Below, piece by piece: positions 61,685 through 64,000 of a stretch of DNA of 64,000 nt. Made by a program: the position numbers and the translations under genes. A model generated the notes under the pieces. That model searched no databases and was not told the origin of the DNA. It saw only the letters and a program-made list of their open reading frames with translations. Each line of letters begins with the position of its first letter. Position 1 is the first letter of the stretch. Location of the stretch: the NCBI GenBank assembly GCA_020444075.1, contig JAHLLR010000017.1:1-64000 (forward strand), read 5' to 3'. The DNA comes from Deltaproteobacteria bacterium (GTDB lineage: Bacteria; Desulfobacterota; Desulfobacteria; Desulfobacterales; Desulfosarcinaceae).

Positions 61685-62715
61685 TTTGTTTCACCACTGT
61701 TTCCGAGGTTCAAGAGAGGCAGAACGTTCTTCTGATCGGCATCCACGATAAATTTTCGACTGATCTTGGGCAGCAGTTCCTTCAGCGACTCCAGATACAG
61801 CCTTCGCTTGGTCACGTCCTTGGCCTTGGCATATTCCCTATAGAGGTCTTTGAACCGGGCCGCATCACCCTGGGCACGGTTGACCCGGTCTAGAGAGTAG
61901 CCTTCGGCAGCTTTGATGGTCCGTTCTGCTTCGCCCTTGGCGGCCGGAATAGCTTTGTTGTAGTCTTCCCGGGCCTGGTAGATCATTTTCTCTTTTTCCT
62001 GAGTGGCCTGGTTGACTTCATTGAAGGACGCTTGCACCGGTGTGGGAACGTTGGTTTTTTTCATTTCCACGGTGACCACGTTGATTCCCGTTTCCGCCTT
62101 GTCCAACTCAATCTGAAGAACCCGATGCGCTTCCACTGCGATTTCATCTCGCTTCGTGATTACCTCGTTGATACTCCTGTCCCCGACCACCAGTCGCATG
62201 CTGGATTCAGAAAGGTCCCGCAGCAGGCCGTTGGCATCTTTCACCTTGAACAGGTAATTGTACGGATCCTTGATTTTGTATTGAACAATCCACGGCACGA
62301 CCGCTACGTTCAGGTCACCGGTGAGCATCAGGGAAATAGTGGCCGCGTCGGAGGTCGATACATACACGCCCTCGTTATCGTTGCGATCCGACTGGAAGCC
62401 GAACTCTTCTTTGTAGACGCGGTCCTGGCGGACCTTGGTGACTTTCTCTATCCCGAAGGGCAGTTTGAAGTTTGGACCCGGCTCCGCGATCCGGACAAAC
62501 TTGCCGAATCGCTGAACCACTCCGACCGAACCGGACTCGATGGTAAAAAAGACAGAGTAGCCGATCATCAGCAGAGCGATTACAACTATAATCAGCATCG
62601 AACCGCCGGGCGGTTTGATTTTTTTCAACTGATTGATGATATCATCCATTTGCGGAGGAACACCGCCGGGTTGCTGCTGGTGCTGACGGTTTAACTTTTC
62701 CCAATCCCAAGCCAT
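61681..62715 (-). CDS. hflK: HflK, FtsH protease modulator
   Basis: A 344-residue SPFH protein and partner of HflC. The amino-terminal leader has Gln-rich MAWDWEKLNRQHQQQPGGVPPQ, then a membrane helix (GSMLIIVVIALLMIGYSVF), the SPFH domain (VGVVQRFGKFVRIAEPGPNFKLPFGIEKV, VPWIVQYKIKDPYNYLF) and a coiled coil (NEVNQATQEKEKMIYQAREDYNKAIPAAKGEAERTI). It shows the expected layout and length, slightly shorter than in E. coli. A promoter candidate lies about 180 bases upstream. Confidence 0.95.
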   Translation of the reverse strand: MAWDWEKLNRQHQQQPGGVPPQMDDIINQLKKIKPPGGSMLIIVVIALLMIGYSVFFTIESGSVGVVQRFGKFVRIAEPGPNFKLPFGIEKVTKVRQDRVYKEEFGFQSDRNDNEGVYVSTSDAATISLMLTGDLNVAVVPWIVQYKIKDPYNYLFKVKDANGLLRDLSESSMRLVVGDRSINEVITKRDEIAVEAHRVLQIELDKAETGINVVTVEMKKTNVPTPVQASFNEVNQATQEKEKMIYQAREDYNKAIPAAKGEAERTIKAAEGYSLDRVNRAQGDAARFKDLYREYAKAKDVTKRRLYLESLKELLPKISRKFIVDADQKNVLPLLNLGNSGETK

Positions 62716-62892
62716 TTTTTATCCTTGTGTAGTGGTGATGCTAACATGGTTCTTGCCGCCGCTCTAAGGATCGATGGGCTTACTCATCGCCTTATGGTGT
62801 CGAAAAGTAACGCCCATCTGTGCCCGGTGGAATTTGACGGTTGGCGGAAAGATGAATTGTAGCTGGCCCTAGACGATTTTCAAATGTAAGGT

Positions 62893-62921
62893 AATTTAAG
62901 ATTGACATCCTGCTAAGTCAA
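62893..62921 (-). promoter_or_regulatory. Candidate hflK-hflC promoter
   Basis: On the minus strand TTGACT (62921-62916), exactly 17 bases, then TAAATT (62898-62893), about 178 bases before the hflK start codon. The -10 box is fair. Confidence 0.5.
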
Positions 62922-62980
62922 GGGAAATCAAAGGCCAGCACCCATCTGGTTCACTTCGAACCGGATGCTGTGGGTTTGTG

Positions 62981-63009
62981 TTGACTTCCGGGAGGACTGT
63001 TTCTATATC
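62981..63009 (+). promoter_or_regulatory. Promoter of the DciA-like gene
   Basis: TTGACT (62981-62986), exactly 17 bases, then TATATC (63004-63009), 65 bases before the start codon. A good sigma-70 match. Confidence 0.65.
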
Positions 63010-63073
63010 GATCATATGGCCCAATCATTGTGCAATGCTGTTTTACCGTAGTTGTAGAGGAGATCGATCCGGC

Positions 63074-63391
63074 ATGGAGAAAAAACGTCCGCCGAACAGC
63101 ACGTTCACACCCATTGGCCGAGTGCTGGAATCCATTCTCGATCAATGCCGGTCCGACAGCGGTGGAGGTATACTGCAACTGGTCCATGTGTGGGAAAAGG
63201 TGGTGGGGCCGCCGATTTCAGACAATGCAAAACCCTTTGCCGTCAAGGGATCGCTTCTGTTGGTGCATGTGTCCAGTTCCGCGTGGCTCCATCAGCTGCA
63301 GTTTTTGAAAGCAGAACTCCTGGAAAAGCTTAACCACGGCCTTAAAAACGAACGGATCGAGGATATAAAATTCAAAATCGGCCTGATGTAA
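63074..63391 (+). CDS. DUF721 / DciA-like protein
   Basis: A 105-residue protein of the DUF721 (DciA) family: IGRVLESILDQCRSDSGGGILQL, the conserved VWEKVVGPPISDNAKPFAVKGSLLLVHVSSSAWLHQLQFLKAELLEKLN, and a closing IEDIKFKIG. Full-length DciA helps load the replicative helicase in bacteria without DnaC/DnaI; this short form keeps the core domain. GAGGAG lies 11 bases before the ATG. It is followed by a methyltransferase gene and has its own promoter, divergent from hflKC. Confidence 0.8.
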   Translation: MEKKRPPNSTFTPIGRVLESILDQCRSDSGGGILQLVHVWEKVVGPPISDNAKPFAVKGSLLLVHVSSSAWLHQLQFLKAELLEKLNHGLKNERIEDIKFKIGLM

Positions 63392-63511
63392 CACTCCCCC
63401 GAACCGAGCACTGGCTTACCGGCTGCCCCCTGTCGCCTGAAGTGCACTGCCGTGAACAAAGTAAAGGCTTACTTTTGCAAGCTCTTTGGACCAGGAGAGA
63501 CAACTCTTACC

Positions 63512-64000
63512 ATGGACCAGCTGACCCGCAATCATTTTTTTAATGGTAACATCGTCCTGAATCAACCAGACACAGGCTACCGGTTCTCCATTGATGCGGT
63601 TATTCTCTCCCACCTGGTCTGTCCGGCTCCCGGTGAGACCGTACTGGACCTGGGAACCGGTTGCGGTGTGATTCCCATTATGCTGGCGTTCCGGCATCCG
63701 GAAATCCGAGTGATTGGCGTAGAGATCCAACCCTCTCTATCCCGACTGGCCCGACAGAATGTGGCGGACAACCGCGTAGCTGACCGGGTCGGTATTGTGG
63801 ACAAGGATATTGGACATTTGTCACTGGCGGATATCGGTGGACCGGTTGACCTGGTAGTGACTAACCCGCCCTACCGTAAACTGGACAGCGGCAGGATTAA
63901 TGCCGACAGTCAGAAGGCCGTGGCGCGGCATGAATTGAAGGTCGACCTGGAAACGGTGTTGCTGACTGCCCGGCGAATGTTGCGAAGGTTCGGACGGTTT
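63512..64000 (+). CDS. tRNA1(Val) A37 N6-methyltransferase-like protein (partial)
   Basis: The first 163 residues of a methyltransferase cut off by the window end. Motifs: GYRFSIDAVILSHLV, the SAM site TVLDLGTGCGVIPIMLAFRHP, VEIQPSLSRLARQNV and the catalytic VTNPPYRKLDSGRIN (NPPY, as in N6-adenine enzymes). The YRFSxDAVLL opening and NPPYRK point to the TrmN6/YfiC group acting on tRNA. An in-frame GTG at 63452 could add 20 residues; the ATG at 63512 agrees better with the family, with AGGAG a little far upstream. No stop codon is reached. Confidence 0.85.
   Translation, partial: MDQLTRNHFFNGNIVLNQPDTGYRFSIDAVILSHLVCPAPGETVLDLGTGCGVIPIMLAFRHPEIRVIGVEIQPSLSRLARQNVADNRVADRVGIVDKDIGHLSLADIGGPVDLVVTNPPYRKLDSGRINADSQKAVARHELKVDLETVLLTARRMLRRFGRF

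Larger units (their letters stand above)
62716..63073. other. 358-base divergent control region, hflKC / DciA-like
   Basis: This gap has no gene but holds two divergent promoters, listed separately, and two inverted repeats. TTGAC (62902-62906) and GTCAA (62917-62921) lie over the hflK -35 box. CATCTGGTTC (62943-62952) and GAACCGGATG (62958-62967) match at 9 of 10 positions around ACTTC, between the two promoters. The second may be an operator shared by both. Confidence 0.5.

Overview
The window reads as a chromosomal segment of a GC-rich, strictly anaerobic, Gram-negative bacterium. The best fit is a sulfate-reducing Desulfobacterota, close to the Desulfobacteraceae/Desulfosarcina group. This is inferred from gene content: formate-tetrahydrofolate ligase, a UGA-recoded HesB/IscA-like selenoprotein, a Feo system with its Cys-rich membrane partner, a TAXI-type binding protein, split glyQ/glyS, PAS-LuxR regulation and RodZ/SurA/HflKC envelope genes. 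Nearly everything is core or lineage-typical chromosomal DNA. No prophage, insertion sequence, CRISPR array or integrase gene was found.

Layout. 0.1-1.9 kb (+): a CadC-type ArsR regulator with its own operator, then a Cys/His-rich metal efflux permease. 2.0-4.8 kb (+): feoA-feoB-Cys-rich protein behind a promoter/operator. 4.8-7.4 kb (+): a TAXI binding protein paired with an ExeA-like membrane ATPase. 7.5-10.2 kb (+): leuB and a ModF-like double ATPase. 10.2-11.3 kb (-): trmJ-ndk. 11.5-16.5 kb (+): FmdB zinc ribbon, macrodomain, the selenoprotein, an enoyl-CoA hydratase/isomerase, a nitroreductase and a PAS-LuxR regulator. 16.6-20.4 kb (-): prfC, HD-GYP, coaE, uspA. 20.9-21.8 kb (+): an isolated degenerate sigma-54-activator-like ATPase. 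22.0-29.3 kb (-): a CheX-CheX-FliN fusion, fhs and a heterodimeric ABC exporter. 29.5-47.0 kb (-): a long co-directional run of phosphatase, nucleotidyltransferase-HD, divergent NAD ligase, nucleoside phosphorylase, glyS, glyQ, GHMP kinase, recO, mgtE, RodZ-like, SurA, SurA-N lipoprotein and mfd. 47.1-55.7 kb (mostly +): a tRNA remnant, tRNA-Thr(CGT), a UvrD-type helicase, small unknowns, ihfA, a DUF4136 lipoprotein, a large unknown protein and a PilB/GspE ATPase. 55.8-62.7 kb (-): LysM protein, groEL-groES, FmdB, an HExxH protein and hflC-hflK, with a tiny AURKAIP1/COX24-type gene on +. 63.0-64.0 kb (+): a DciA-like protein and the start of a tRNA-modifying methyltransferase.

Most notable. 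The HesB/IscA-like gene at 12894-13208 carries an in-frame TGA at codon 33, followed by a SECIS-like hairpin, and would be split or truncated by ordinary gene callers. Other points worth following: a tandem CheX + FliN fusion with both CheX catalytic motifs intact; a bEBP-like ATPase without the GAFTGA loop or a C-terminal DNA-binding domain; an NAD-dependent DNA ligase lacking several nucleotide-binding motifs; a TAXI/ExeA pair with no TRAP permease; a 5'-half tRNA relic next to tRNA-Thr; and several operator-like palindromes placed on near-consensus promoters. I found no convincing entirely new multi-gene system. The best undescribed candidates are the TAXI-ExeA pair and the unknown 472-residue protein next to an orphan PilB.
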